The position numbers and the translations under genes are program-made. Below the pieces are notes generated by a model. That model was not told where the DNA came from, did no database searches, and saw only the letters and a list, made by a program, of their open reading frames with translations. Below are positions 47,571-59,902 of a stretch of DNA of 64,000 nucleotides, piece after piece. Each line of letters begins with the position of its first letter. Position 1 is the stretch's first letter. Origin of the DNA: Pseudoxanthomonas spadix (GTDB taxonomy: Bacteria; Pseudomonadota; Gammaproteobacteria; Xanthomonadales; Xanthomonadaceae); the NCBI RefSeq assembly GCF_003703395.1, contig NZ_RDQN01000008.1, forward strand, positions 1 to 64,000, written 5' to 3'.

Positions 47571-48413
47571 ATGAAGTCCAAGCCCTCGCTCAAGGCCGAC
47601 ACCGACGACGACCAGCAGCGCCTGGCGGTGCTGATCGATGCGGACAACGCGCAGCCGTCGGTGATCGAAGGCCTGCTGGCCGAGGTGGCCAAGTATGGCG
47701 TGGCCAGCGTCAAGCGCATCTATGGCGACTTCACCAGCACCCGCATGACCCAGTGGAAGGCCGCGCTGCTCAAGCATTCGATCGCGCCGGTGCAGCAGTT
47801 CGCCTATACCAGCGGCAAGAACGCCACCGACAGCTCGCTGATCATCGATGCGATGGACCTGCTGTACACCGGTCGCTTCGACGGCTTCTGCCTGGTCTCC
47901 AGCGACAGCGATTTCACCCGCCTGGCGCAACGGCTGCGCGAGGAAGGGCTGGTGGTCTATGGCTTCGGTGAGGGCAAGACGCCCGATCCCTTCGTCCAGG
48001 CCTGCGACAAGTTCATCTACAACGACGTGCTGCGCGCAGACGCGGCCAGCGCCCCGGTCGAGACACCCAAGCCGGCCGTGCCGACCAGGCGCTCTGGCAG
48101 GAAACCGGCGGCCAACGCCCCGGCCACAGCCGCCGCGCCGGCCACGCCCGAGCCGCCGGCGGCCAAGGGCAACACCCCGCCGCTGGCCCTGCTGCGCCAG
48201 GCGATCGAGGAAGCCTCCGACGAGGAAGGCTGGGCCCCGCTGGGTGCGGTCGGCAGCTATCTCACCAAGATTCGCCCGGATTTCGACCCACGCCTGTACG
48301 GCCATCGCAAGCTCAGCGACCTGTTCCGCAAGCAGCCCAGGCACTTTGCCTTGCAGGAGCGGCCCGGCGGTGGCAGCGGCGGCGCACGCCTGTTCGTGCG
48401 TGCGCTGCCGTGA
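47571..48413 (+). CDS. NYN-domain protein with C-terminal LOTUS/OST-HTH domain
   Basis: 280 residues. An N-terminal NYN nuclease-like domain contains the acidic residues of LAVLIDADNAQPS, SLIIDAMDLLY and FCLVSSDSDFTRLAQRL. A Pro/Ala-rich linker (about residues 165-200) leads to a LOTUS/OST-HTH domain (EEGWAPLGAVGSYLTKIRPDFDPRLYG). Such proteins probably bind or cleave RNA. The bacterial role is not well defined. Start ATG 47571 after a weak AGGAA. Confidence 0.82.
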   Translation: MKSKPSLKADTDDDQQRLAVLIDADNAQPSVIEGLLAEVAKYGVASVKRIYGDFTSTRMTQWKAALLKHSIAPVQQFAYTSGKNATDSSLIIDAMDLLYTGRFDGFCLVSSDSDFTRLAQRLREEGLVVYGFGEGKTPDPFVQACDKFIYNDVLRADAASAPVETPKPAVPTRRSGRKPAANAPATAAAPATPEPPAAKGNTPPLALLRQAIEEASDEEGWAPLGAVGSYLTKIRPDFDPRLYGHRKLSDLFRKQPRHFALQERPGGGSGGARLFVRALP

Positions 48414-48547
48414 CCTGAGCGCGCGGGTGACAACGCGGCCCGCTCACGCCACACATGCATGCGCTACCCACTAGACTCACGGACCGCCGCCTACGGTGGC
48501 GGCGTGCCGATCCGTCGCACGCTTTCATGAGCTTAAGGAGTACTTTC

Positions 48548-48946
48548 ATGTCCAAACTGATTCCCCAGGGCACTCTGGTCGTGGTCGCCGATGGCGGCTC
48601 GGCACGCGTGTTCACCAACGTCGGCACCGATTACAAGCTTGCCTTGAAGCAGGAGGCATGGCTGGAAGGCCAGAACCTGGACGACGAAGGCCCGTCCGGG
48701 TCCATGCCCAGGGATTCGAGCCAGGCACAGCTGGATGAGGCGACCTTTGCCAAGCAGCTGGCCGGTGCGCTCAATGCCGGCGCCCTGAACAACCGCTACA
48801 GCCACCTGGTGCTGGTGGCCGACCCCAGGACCCTGGGCCACGTGCGCCCGTTGCTGCACAAGGCCACCCTCGATCGGCTGCTGGCCGATGTGGCCAAGGA
48901 CCTCACCAACATGCCGCTGGAAGACATCCAGCACGCCCTGTCCTGA
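48548..48946 (+). CDS. Host-attachment family protein
   Basis: 132 residues of the Host_attach/AtsE-like family (LVVVADGGSARVFTN, then HLVLVADPRTLGHVRPLLHKATLDRLLADVAKDLTN). The fold is related to eRF1 domain 1/BaeRF proteins. It was named from a plant-bacterium attachment locus, but its molecular function is unclear. TAAGGAG stands 9 bp before ATG 48548. The thioredoxin-like gene starts 4 bp after its stop. Confidence 0.75.
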   Translation: MSKLIPQGTLVVVADGGSARVFTNVGTDYKLALKQEAWLEGQNLDDEGPSGSMPRDSSQAQLDEATFAKQLAGALNAGALNNRYSHLVLVADPRTLGHVRPLLHKATLDRLLADVAKDLTNMPLEDIQHALS

Positions 48947-48950
48947 GGCC

Positions 48951-49286
48951 ATGGCCTTCACCGGCCGCTACGCGCAGCAGGAGCCCAGCCTGGCGCAGGT
49001 GGAGGCCATGGCCGGCGTCGTCGCGCTGGAGTTCGGCACGGCTTGGTGCCCGCACTGCATGTCCGCGCAGCCGGCGCTGGAGCAGGCGCTCGGCGCGCGC
49101 CAGGACATCATCCACCTGAAGGTGGAGGACGGGCGCGGCCGTGCACTGGGCCGTGCATTCGGGGTCAAGCTGTGGCCCACGGTGGTGCTGCTGAAGGATG
49201 GACGGGAAGTGGCGCGGCTGATCCGTCCGCGTTCGGCACAGGACGTGCAGCAGGCGCTGGCGCAGGTGCCCGGGCAGGCGGTCTAG
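48951..49286 (+). CDS. Thioredoxin-like protein
   Basis: 111 residues with the thioredoxin fold: EFGTAWCPHCMSAQPALEQAL carries a CPHC active site of the DsbA/reductase type, and the cis-proline is in FGVKLWPTVVLLKDG. No signal peptide, so it works in the cytoplasm as a disulfide reductase or scavenger. It probably forms an operon with the host-attachment protein. Confidence 0.82.
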   Translation: MAFTGRYAQQEPSLAQVEAMAGVVALEFGTAWCPHCMSAQPALEQALGARQDIIHLKVEDGRGRALGRAFGVKLWPTVVLLKDGREVARLIRPRSAQDVQQALAQVPGQAV

Positions 49287-49338
49287 CAGCGCGGCCCCAG
49301 CCTGGGCCGGCGCAGGCCCAGGCGCCCGGCCCCAGCCT

Positions 49339-49920
49339 TCAGCGCCTGGGTGGCGGCGTGGCCGGCTGGACGATGTCCATGGCGAATTCCCAGATCCGGT
49401 CGGCCAGCGCCATGCGCTGTCCCAGCGGCGCGGCGCCGGCACCGAACAGCGGCAGCAGCAGCAGGATGTCGCCCGGCCCCAGGTCGGGGCGACAGCGGCC
49501 TTCGGCCACCGCGCGCCTGACCAGCGGTTCGAAGATCGACAGCAGCCGCAGCACGGCCGCCTCGATCTGCGGCTGGCCGCGGCCGACGGTCTGCCAGTAC
49601 TCCACCAGCGGGGCGCGCACCATCACCCGCTCCAGCACGTGGTGCAGCAGGTGCACCAAGGCATCGGGCGTGCCCTCCAGACGCGCGGCTTCGGCGGCGA
49701 CGCTGTCCAGGCCGCGTTCGAGCAGCGCGATCACCAGCGACTGGCGATCGGGGAAGTTGCGGAACAGGGTGGCCCGGCCGACGCCGGCCTGGCGCGAGAC
49801 CGCTTCCAGCGGCGCCTGCACGCCGTGTTCGGTGAATACCTTTTCGGCCGCCTGCAGCAACAGCATGCGGTTCTGCGTGGCATCGGCGCGGCGTCGGGGC
49901 AGGAGCGGGCGGACAGGCAT
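49339..49920 (-). CDS. TetR/AcrR-family transcriptional regulator
   Basis: 193 residues. An N-terminal helix-turn-helix (LLQAAEKVFTEHGVQAPLEAVSRQAGVGRATLFRNFPDR in outline) and a variable C-terminal ligand domain. It is convergent with the thioredoxin-like gene, and no divergent target is adjacent within 150 bp except dinG on the same strand, so its target is unknown. Confidence 0.85.
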   Translation of the reverse strand: MPVRPLLPRRRADATQNRMLLLQAAEKVFTEHGVQAPLEAVSRQAGVGRATLFRNFPDRQSLVIALLERGLDSVAAEAARLEGTPDALVHLLHHVLERVMVRAPLVEYWQTVGRGQPQIEAAVLRLLSIFEPLVRRAVAEGRCRPDLGPGDILLLLPLFGAGAAPLGQRMALADRIWEFAMDIVQPATPPPRR

Positions 49921-50069
49921 CGGGGCAACGGGCGGCGTGACCGCTGCACCTTACCGGCAAACACCGCGCCGGTGTGCGTCGCAGGCCTCACAGGCCGCGC
50001 AGCGCCGACCATGTCGCCACTTGCGTGGTGGCTGGCCTGGCCGGCGGAGCGGTCACGGTGACTGCGGCT

Positions 50070-52202
50070 TCAGCCAATCACCCGTGCAAAGGGCGGCAGG
50101 GCGTCGATGATCTGGCGGCCGTAGCGGCGGCTGAGCAGGCGCGAGTCGAGGATGATCACCCGGCCGCTGTCGGTGGAGGTGCGGATCAGGCGGCCGGCGA
50201 ACTGGGTCAGCATGCGCAGCGCATGCGGGATCGCGATCAGGTTGAAGGCGTTGTGGCCGCGGCCTTCCAGCCATTCGCTCAGGGTCGCGGTCTGTGGATC
50301 GGTCGGCACCGCGAACGGCACCTGGGTGATGACCACCGTGGTGCAGGCCTCGCCGGGCAGGTCCAGGCCTTCGCCAAAGGAATTCAGGCCAAACAGCACC
50401 GAGCCTTCGCCGGCGCCGATGCGGCGCAGGTGTTCGGCGATGATCTGCGACTTGTTGCCTTCGCCCTGGACCAGGACCCGGTTGCGCTGGGTGACCGGCA
50501 GCAGGTCGGCGACCTTTTCCATCTTCCAGCGCGAGGTGAACAGCACCATCGAGCCCTTGCCCCAGTCCAGCTCGCGCACCAGGTACCTGGCCACTTCCTG
50601 CGGATGGCCTTCGCGGTCGTCCGGCGCGGCCGGAAACCTGGGCACCACCAGCTGCGCCTGGCGGGCCAGGTCGAACGGCGAGCTCAGGCTGACGGCCTCG
50701 GCGTGCTCGGGCAGGCCGGTATCGATGGCCAGCGCGGTGAAGCCGTTGCCACCGGTCAGCGTGGCCGAGGTCATCACCACCGAATCGACCTGCTTCCACA
50801 GCAGCTGGCCCAGCACCTGCGCGGCCGACACCGGCGAGCAATGACAGACCAGCTCGCCATCGCGCTCGCGGGTCATCCAGCGCGCCATCGGCGGGACGCC
50901 CTCGGGGTCCTGGCGCTTCCAGCCGGCCCACAGCGCGTGCTGGGACTGGATCATCTCCAGGGCGATCCCCAGGTTGCGCTGCACGCGCTCCTTGCTGGCA
51001 TCGTCCTGCTTGGACTTGCCGACCAGCGGGGCGGCGGCGCTCACCCAGTTGAGCAGGTTGCGGGTGTCGTCGGCCAGCGCCTCGATCGCCGGCGACCAGT
51101 CCGGCGGCAGGCGGCCGTTGGGCGCGCGCCACTGCGGCTGGCGTTCTGAAGGATCCGGCGTCCAGGCCGCATCCAGCGCCTCACGGAAGGCCTTGAGCTG
51201 GCGGCTGACGTTGGCCGCCAGTTCGATCGCCTCGTTGGGATGCAGCTGGCTGATGGTGTCCTTGTCGACCATCCGGTAGGTGGCCGCGATCAAGGTCTGC
51301 AGGCGGCTGGTGCGCCGGCTCATGTCGTCCATCGGCAGGCGCGCCGCGCCCTGGCCGATGGCCACCCCGGCCACGTGGTGGCCTTCGTCCAGGACCAGCA
51401 GCATCTGGTCGGGCGGGGCGATCAGCGGCTGGCCGTTTTCGCCCTCGCCCAGCGACAGCGTCGACAGCAACAGCGCGTGATTGGTGACCACGATCTGCGC
51501 CTCGCGCACGTGGTTGCGCGCCTTGAGCACCGGGCACTGGCCGGCGTAGGAACACCGGCGGCCCGCGCAGCCGGCGGCATTGGTGGTGATGCGCGCACGC
51601 AGGGTCGGGCTGACCGGCTCGGGCGAGGCATCCAGGTCGCCGTTCCACTGGCTGTCGGTGAACAGGGCTGCCAGGCGGTTGGCCAGGGCGGTGTCGGCCG
51701 GGGTCAGCGGACGGTCGTAGAGCGCGCCTTCATCGCCGAACATCGATTCCTGGCCGCCCACCTCGCCCTGCAGCTCGGCCACGTTGCGGGTGCACAGGTA
51801 ACGGGTGCGGCCCTTGGCCAGGGCGACGCTGGCCTGGATGCCGGTGGCCTTGAGGAAAGCGGGAATGTCGCGTTCCACCAGCTGCGCCTGCAGCGCCACC
51901 GTGCCGGTGCTGATGACCAGTTTCTTGCCGGCGGCCAGCGCGATCGGCACCCCGGCGGTGAGGTAACCCAGGCTCTTGCCCACGCCGGTCGGTGCCTCGA
52001 TCACGCCGACCCCGCCGCTGGTGCCCAGCGCGCGCGCCACCACGCCGATCATCTGGCTCTGCGCGCGGCGGGTGGTGAACCCGGGGGTGGCATCGCGCAG
52101 GGCGGCGTAGGCATCGCGGATGCGGGTTTTCAGGGCCTCGTCGAGGCTGCGCCCGGTGCTGGCCGTGTCGTGGTCTGCCGCTGGGCCGGTGCGGTCACTC
52201 AT
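50070..52202 (-). CDS. dinG: ATP-dependent DNA helicase DinG
   Basis: 710 residues, superfamily 2 XPD-like 5'-3' helicase. Walker A in VIEAPTGVGKSLGYL, the iron-sulfur cluster cysteines in TRYLCTRN and GCAGRRCSYAGQCPV, the DEAH-type box in LLVLDEGHHVAG, and C-terminal helicase motifs (FGLNSFGEGLDLPGE; ...QFAGRLIR). It resolves R-loops and G-quadruplexes and is linked to the SOS response. ATG 52202 is preferred; the longer frame runs into repetitive sequence. Confidence 0.92.
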   Translation of the reverse strand: MSDRTGPAADHDTASTGRSLDEALKTRIRDAYAALRDATPGFTTRRAQSQMIGVVARALGTSGGVGVIEAPTGVGKSLGYLTAGVPIALAAGKKLVISTGTVALQAQLVERDIPAFLKATGIQASVALAKGRTRYLCTRNVAELQGEVGGQESMFGDEGALYDRPLTPADTALANRLAALFTDSQWNGDLDASPEPVSPTLRARITTNAAGCAGRRCSYAGQCPVLKARNHVREAQIVVTNHALLLSTLSLGEGENGQPLIAPPDQMLLVLDEGHHVAGVAIGQGAARLPMDDMSRRTSRLQTLIAATYRMVDKDTISQLHPNEAIELAANVSRQLKAFREALDAAWTPDPSERQPQWRAPNGRLPPDWSPAIEALADDTRNLLNWVSAAAPLVGKSKQDDASKERVQRNLGIALEMIQSQHALWAGWKRQDPEGVPPMARWMTRERDGELVCHCSPVSAAQVLGQLLWKQVDSVVMTSATLTGGNGFTALAIDTGLPEHAEAVSLSSPFDLARQAQLVVPRFPAAPDDREGHPQEVARYLVRELDWGKGSMVLFTSRWKMEKVADLLPVTQRNRVLVQGEGNKSQIIAEHLRRIGAGEGSVLFGLNSFGEGLDLPGEACTTVVITQVPFAVPTDPQTATLSEWLEGRGHNAFNLIAIPHALRMLTQFAGRLIRTSTDSGRVIILDSRLLSRRYGRQIIDALPPFARVIG

Positions 52203-52965
52203 GGGGGGTATGTTCGCATGGGGTGTGGCGGGGGCGGAGATATGGGGTGCGAATTTTGGCTGTTCAGCGATTTTGCGACTGCCCGATACCGCTTCGCTGC
52301 TTTTTTTCCAGAAGGCAAAGGCTTTCATGCCGCTTTGCGGCGCGAGCTACTTTTGTGCTTGGCAAAAGTAGCCAAAACCGCCTGCGCCTGACGTTCGCCG
52401 ATGCTGCGCATCGGTGCCCTGCGCTCCTCGCCGGAAACGGCACGGCGCGGGAACTCGCTGCGCTCAGACACCCGCGCCTCTTCGGCCGTTTCCAGCTGCG
52501 GTGCTCGGCTCCCTTTGAAGGCGCTGAAGATCAAGAGCAGAGCAACAGTAAAAACCAAAGCCGCCGAGCAAGCTCGGCGCTGGACGCGCATATTTGATCA
52601 AACGTCGAACAGGACAGACTTTCTCGCTTTTCGCTTTTCGCTTTTCGCTTTTCGCTTTTCGCTTTTCGCTTTTGCTTTGGTCTGTGCTCTCAATCCTCCG
52701 TGAGGCACGGCGAAGGGACGAGGTGAAGACCCGCAGGGCGACGTGCATGGATGCACGTCGTTTTTGGACGGGACAGGATGTCCCATCCAAAAATCCCTCG
52801 TCCCGTAGCGGACCTGCGCCAGGCGCAGGCGTGCCGCCCGGAGTGTGTTTCTTTGCCTAGCTTTCTTTGCACAAGCAAAGAAAGTAGGTCGGGCGGCGAA
52901 GCCGCACGAAAGCTTTTCTTGGGGCGTGAAACCGCCAAGGTTTAATAGGCAAGCGCCCGAAACCC
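52203..52965. repeat. Repeat-rich spacer between dinG and aroE
   Basis: A 763-bp gap without a supported gene. It contains several hairpins: CTACTTTTG with CAAAAGTAG (52348-52372), TTTTTGGA with TCCAAAAA around 52760-52795, and CTTTCTTTGC with GCAAAGAAAG (52863-52886). There is also a 7-bp tandem repeat (52625-52673). Both DNA strands show long open frames, but they have biased composition and no homology I recognise, as in dispersed intergenic repeats of Xanthomonadaceae. Confidence 0.65.
52625..52673. repeat. Seven tandem copies of CGCTTTT
   Basis: A perfect 7 x 7-bp tandem array, flanked by imperfect units. Such arrays change length by slippage. Confidence 0.9.
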
Positions 52966-53805
52966 TCAAGCCGCCTTCGGTTCCGGCGTTGCCTGCCGCA
53001 GCAGTGCATACACCGCATCGGTGTCCGGCCGCACCCCGTGCCACAGTTGGAAACTCTCCGCCGCCTGTTCGACCAGCATGCCCAGGCCGTCGATGATGGT
53101 GCGCAGGCCGGCGCTGCGCGCCCAGGCCAGGAAGGCGATGGCGACATCGCCGTAGTTCAGGTCGACCGCGGCGGTCATGTCATTGCACAGGGCCAAGGGC
53201 AGCATCAGCGCCGAGCCGTCATGGCGTCCGGCCGAGGTGGCGTTGATGATCAGTTCGAAGTCGCCGATGGTGGCCAGGTCTTCCCAGTAGCGGGTATGGG
53301 CGCGGGCTGGTTCGCCGAGCATGTCGGCCAGGGCGTCGGCGCGCTCGGGGTGGCGGTTGACGATGACCAGCTCGCCCACGCCGGCCTCCAGCAGCGCCGG
53401 GGCCACCCCGCGCGCGGCGCCGCCGGCGCCCAGCAGCAGGGTGCGGCGACCACGCAGGTCCAGGCCGTGGCGGTCGGTGAGGTCGCGCACCAGGCCGGCG
53501 CCATCGGTGTTGTCGCCGTACCACTGCCCCTGGTCCAGGCGCAGGGTGTTGACCGCCCCGGCCTGGCGCGCGCGGTCGCTGAGCCGGGCGCAGCGGGCGA
53601 AGGCGGCTTCCTTGTGCGGGACGGTGATGTTGGCGCCGCGACCGCCGCCGGCGACGAAGGCCTCCAGCGCCGCGCCCAGGGCCTGCGGTTCGACATCGAT
53701 GGCGGTGTACTCCATCGCGATGCCGGTCTGGCGGGCAAAGGCGGCGTGGATCCTCGGCGAAGGCGAGGAGGAGACGGAGCGGCCGAACAGGGCGTAGCGA
53801 CTCAT
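52966..53805 (-). CDS. aroE: Shikimate dehydrogenase
   Basis: 279 residues, NADPH-dependent reduction of 3-dehydroshikimate, the step after AroD in the shikimate pathway (aroD is also in this window, at 8011). Visible: [20 protein letters not shown] for shikimate binding, the catalytic Lys in [11 protein letters not shown], the Asn/Asp in [10 protein letters not shown], and the nucleotide loop [19 protein letters not shown] 53805 (MSRYALFG) is preferred; 53817 is an alternative. Confidence 0.92.
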   Translation of the reverse strand: MSRYALFGRSVSSSPSPRIHAAFARQTGIAMEYTAIDVEPQALGAALEAFVAGGGRGANITVPHKEAAFARCARLSDRARQAGAVNTLRLDQGQWYGDNTDGAGLVRDLTDRHGLDLRGRRTLLLGAGGAARGVAPALLEAGVGELVIVNRHPERADALADMLGEPARAHTRYWEDLATIGDFELIINATSAGRHDGSALMLPLALCNDMTAAVDLNYGDVAIAFLAWARSAGLRTIIDGLGMLVEQAAESFQLWHGVRPDTDAVYALLRQATPEPKAA

Positions 53806-53881
53806 GCAGGAACTCATGTGGACCAAAGTGGCTAGTGTCCCACACGCCTCGCCTCGGGCGGCCGGCACACGCTGGCGCGCG

Positions 53882-55278
<1,397 letters not shown>

Positions 55279-55408
55279 TCATGATCCTGGTGCGTTGCCG
55301 GCGCGGTGCAGACCGCCGCGGCGTCGGGCCGGATTCAGTGGCACGGGCCGATGATCGGGCGCGCTGCATCCCTCTTTCCGTCCTTGTTTTTCGTCTGACA
55401 GGTGTGCC

Positions 55409-55879
55409 ATGACCCTGCGTTCCGTCCTTGCCACTGCCCTGCTGTTGTCGCTGGCCGCCTGCGCCGGCACCTCCAGGGTCATGCTGTCCGATGCGCGCCC
55501 GCCGGTGGATCCGGCCACGGTGCGCATCTACACGGCAGTGCCGCCCGGCGCGATCCAGATCGCCCAGCTCGATGCCCGCAGTGCGGTCGGCTTCGGCACC
55601 CAGGGCCAGACCGACGCGGTGGTCCGGCGGCTGAAGAACGAAGCGGCCAGGCTGGGCGCCAACGGCGTGGTCCTGATCGGCGTGGGCGGCGATGGCGGCC
55701 GCTCGCCGGTGGGGGTGTCGGTGGGCGGCGGCAGCTACGGCGGCCATGTCGGCGGCGGGATCGGCATCGGCATCCCGACCCAGCAGAAACAGGGCGCCGG
55801 GATCGCGATCTACGTCCCGCCCGGGGCGCAGGACCCCTCCGGCCCGCGCCCGCCGATGCCACCGCCGCCCACCCGCTGA
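55409..55879 (+). CDS. Glycine-rich lipoprotein, unknown function
   Basis: 156 residues. Signal peptide with lipobox LAAC, cleaved before Cys18. The first half has YTAVPPGAIQIAQLDARSA and a helix (DAVVRRLKNEAARLGANGVVLIGV), the pattern of small outer-membrane-associated lipoproteins of unknown role. The second half is Gly/Pro-rich. It is divergent from hemB. Confidence 0.72.
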   Translation: MTLRSVLATALLLSLAACAGTSRVMLSDARPPVDPATVRIYTAVPPGAIQIAQLDARSAVGFGTQGQTDAVVRRLKNEAARLGANGVVLIGVGGDGGRSPVGVSVGGGSYGGHVGGGIGIGIPTQQKQGAGIAIYVPPGAQDPSGPRPPMPPPPTR

Positions 55880-55920
55880 AAGCCGCGGCAGCTGGCGTCG
55901 ATGCGCCTGCAAGGCGCGGC

Positions 55921-58137
<2,217 letters not shown>

Positions 58138-58830
58138 TTACCTGGCCGGCTGCCCGAACATGTGCCGGCGCTGGTCCTCGGTCAACGGCGCGCCCAGCGC
58201 CGGATTGACCTGCGGGCCCAATGCGTAGGCCTTGGCCGTGGCCGGACGCGCGCCGATCGCCTCGAACCAGCGCTGCACGTTGGGGAAGTCCAGCAGGTCC
58301 ATCTTCTGCAGGGCGTGCGGCACGATCCACGGATAGGCCGCCATGTCGGCGATGGAGTAGTCGCCGGCGATGAAGTCCCGGCCGGCCAGGCGCTTGTCCA
58401 GCACCCCGTACAGGCGCCGGGTCTCGTTGGTGTAGCGGTCGATCGCGTAGGGGATCCGTTCCGGCGCGTACTGGTTGAAGTGGTGGTTCTGGCCCAGCAT
58501 CGGCCCCAGGCCGCCCACCTGCCAGAACAGCCATTCCAGCGTCTGCACCCGCCCGCGCAGGTCCGCGGGCAGGAACCGGCCGGTCTTCTCGGCCAGGTAC
58601 AGCAGGATCGCGCCGGACTCGAACACGCTGACCGGTGCGCCGCCATCGGCCGGGGCATGGTCGACGATGGCCGGCATCCGGTTGTTGGGCGAGATGGCCA
58701 GGAAGTCGGCGGCGAACTGTTCGCCGGCGCCGATGTTCACCGGCTTGATCGTGTAGGCCAGCCCGGTTTCTTCCAGGAACAGGGTGATCTTGTGCCCGTT
58801 GGGCGTGGGCCAGTAGTACAGGTCGATCAT
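58138..58830 (-). CDS. Glutathione S-transferase, Nu-class (YghU/YfcG-like)
   Basis: 230 residues. A thioredoxin-like N-terminal domain (YYWPTPNGHKITLFLEETGL, with the TPNG glutathione-site motif, then NNRMPAIVDH) and an all-helical C-terminal domain. Related E. coli proteins reduce disulfides or peroxides with glutathione. It ends 6 bp before the DPP IV start codon on the same strand, suggesting co-transcription. Confidence 0.88.
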   Translation of the reverse strand: MIDLYYWPTPNGHKITLFLEETGLAYTIKPVNIGAGEQFAADFLAISPNNRMPAIVDHAPADGGAPVSVFESGAILLYLAEKTGRFLPADLRGRVQTLEWLFWQVGGLGPMLGQNHHFNQYAPERIPYAIDRYTNETRRLYGVLDKRLAGRDFIAGDYSIADMAAYPWIVPHALQKMDLLDFPNVQRWFEAIGARPATAKAYALGPQVNPALGAPLTEDQRRHMFGQPAR

Positions 58831-58867
58831 CGGGCGCTTTTCCTGAAGTTGCTTGAAGAGCGCGATG

Positions 58868-59902
58868 TTACCTGCGGGCATCGGGGTCGGTTCGCGTCTC
58901 TCCGCCGGGTGCGCCGGTCCGCCGCGCGACGGAGTGTTCCGCGCTGGCCCGCGGCGGTGCCTTGCGTGGGGCTTGCGAGCGCGGGCGCGCAGCCTCGAGC
59001 AGCGCATGAACCAGCAGCGCCACGCCCAGCGGCACCAGGTAGTACAGGCCGCGGTAGGCCAGCAGCGCGGCCACCACCGCAGACTGGCCCAGTTCCCTGC
59101 CCAGCGTGAACATGAAGGCCGATTCCCAGGCGCCCAGACCGGCCGGGGTGTGCAGGATGATCCCGATCAGCGCCGCCACCAGGACCACGGCCAGTACCCG
59201 CGGGTAGCCCACCCCGTCCGGCAGCAGCAGGAACATCAGGGCCCCCAGGATGGCCCAGTTCAGCGACGACAGCAGCAGCTGCAGGGCCGCCATGCGCAGG
59301 CGCGGCACCTCGAACGTGCGCCCTCGCACCTGCAGCCGGACTCCACTCCACCGTGCGCACACCAACAGGTAGGCCAGCGCCAGCGCGACCATGACCGCCC
59401 CCAGCACACGCCACAGCACCGGGCTGCCGGCGCGGGCGGGCAGTGGCACCACGCCGGCCGCCAGGGCGGCGCCGGCCAGCACGCAATAGCCCAGCCAGTT
59501 GGTCGCCACCGCGAACAGCGCCAGCCGCACCACCTGGCCGGCGGCCACGCCCTCGCGCCCGTACAGCCGCAGGCGCAGGCCGCCGCCGCCGACCAGCGCG
59601 CCGAGGTTGAGGCTGACCGCGTAGCTGACCAGGCCGATGGCCGCGGTGCGCAGCGGCGGCAGCGCAAGCCCGACCTGCCAGCGCGAGAGCAGTTCGTAAC
59701 CGCAGTACAGCAGGTAGCTCAGCGCCACCAGGCCCAGGCAGGCGGCGATGCGGGCCGGGCCGTAGCCGCGCAGGGCCTGGCCCACTTCGGCCCAGTCGGT
59801 GGAGCGTGCGTAGCGCACCAGCAGCACCACAACCACCGCCAGCACCGCCAGCATCAGCCCCCTGGCCAGGCGCGCGCGCCACTTCGGCGGCGTCCGCTTC
59901 AT
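58868..59902 (-). CDS. ybhN: YbhN-family integral membrane protein (UPF0104)
   Basis: 344 residues, seven or more membrane helices, of the lysylphosphatidylglycerol-synthase-membrane-domain family. Landmarks are YAVSLNLGALVGGGGLRLRLYGREG and IILHTPAGLGAWESAFMF. Its ATG overlaps the clsB stop (ATGA). The order ybhP-clsB-ybhN is the same as in E. coli. YbhN-type proteins may move phospholipid precursors; the function is not proved. Confidence 0.82.
   Translation of the reverse strand: MKRTPPKWRARLARGLMLAVLAVVVVLLVRYARSTDWAEVGQALRGYGPARIAACLGLVALSYLLYCGYELLSRWQVGLALPPLRTAAIGLVSYAVSLNLGALVGGGGLRLRLYGREGVAAGQVVRLALFAVATNWLGYCVLAGAALAAGVVPLPARAGSPVLWRVLGAVMVALALAYLLVCARWSGVRLQVRGRTFEVPRLRMAALQLLLSSLNWAILGALMFLLLPDGVGYPRVLAVVLVAALIGIILHTPAGLGAWESAFMFTLGRELGQSAVVAALLAYRGLYYLVPLGVALLVHALLEAARPRSQAPRKAPPRASAEHSVARRTGAPGGETRTDPDARR

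Noticed and set aside
52325..53044. Long open frames in the dinG-aroE spacer
   Set aside because: They overlap hairpins and the 7-bp array, have odd composition and occur on both strands.
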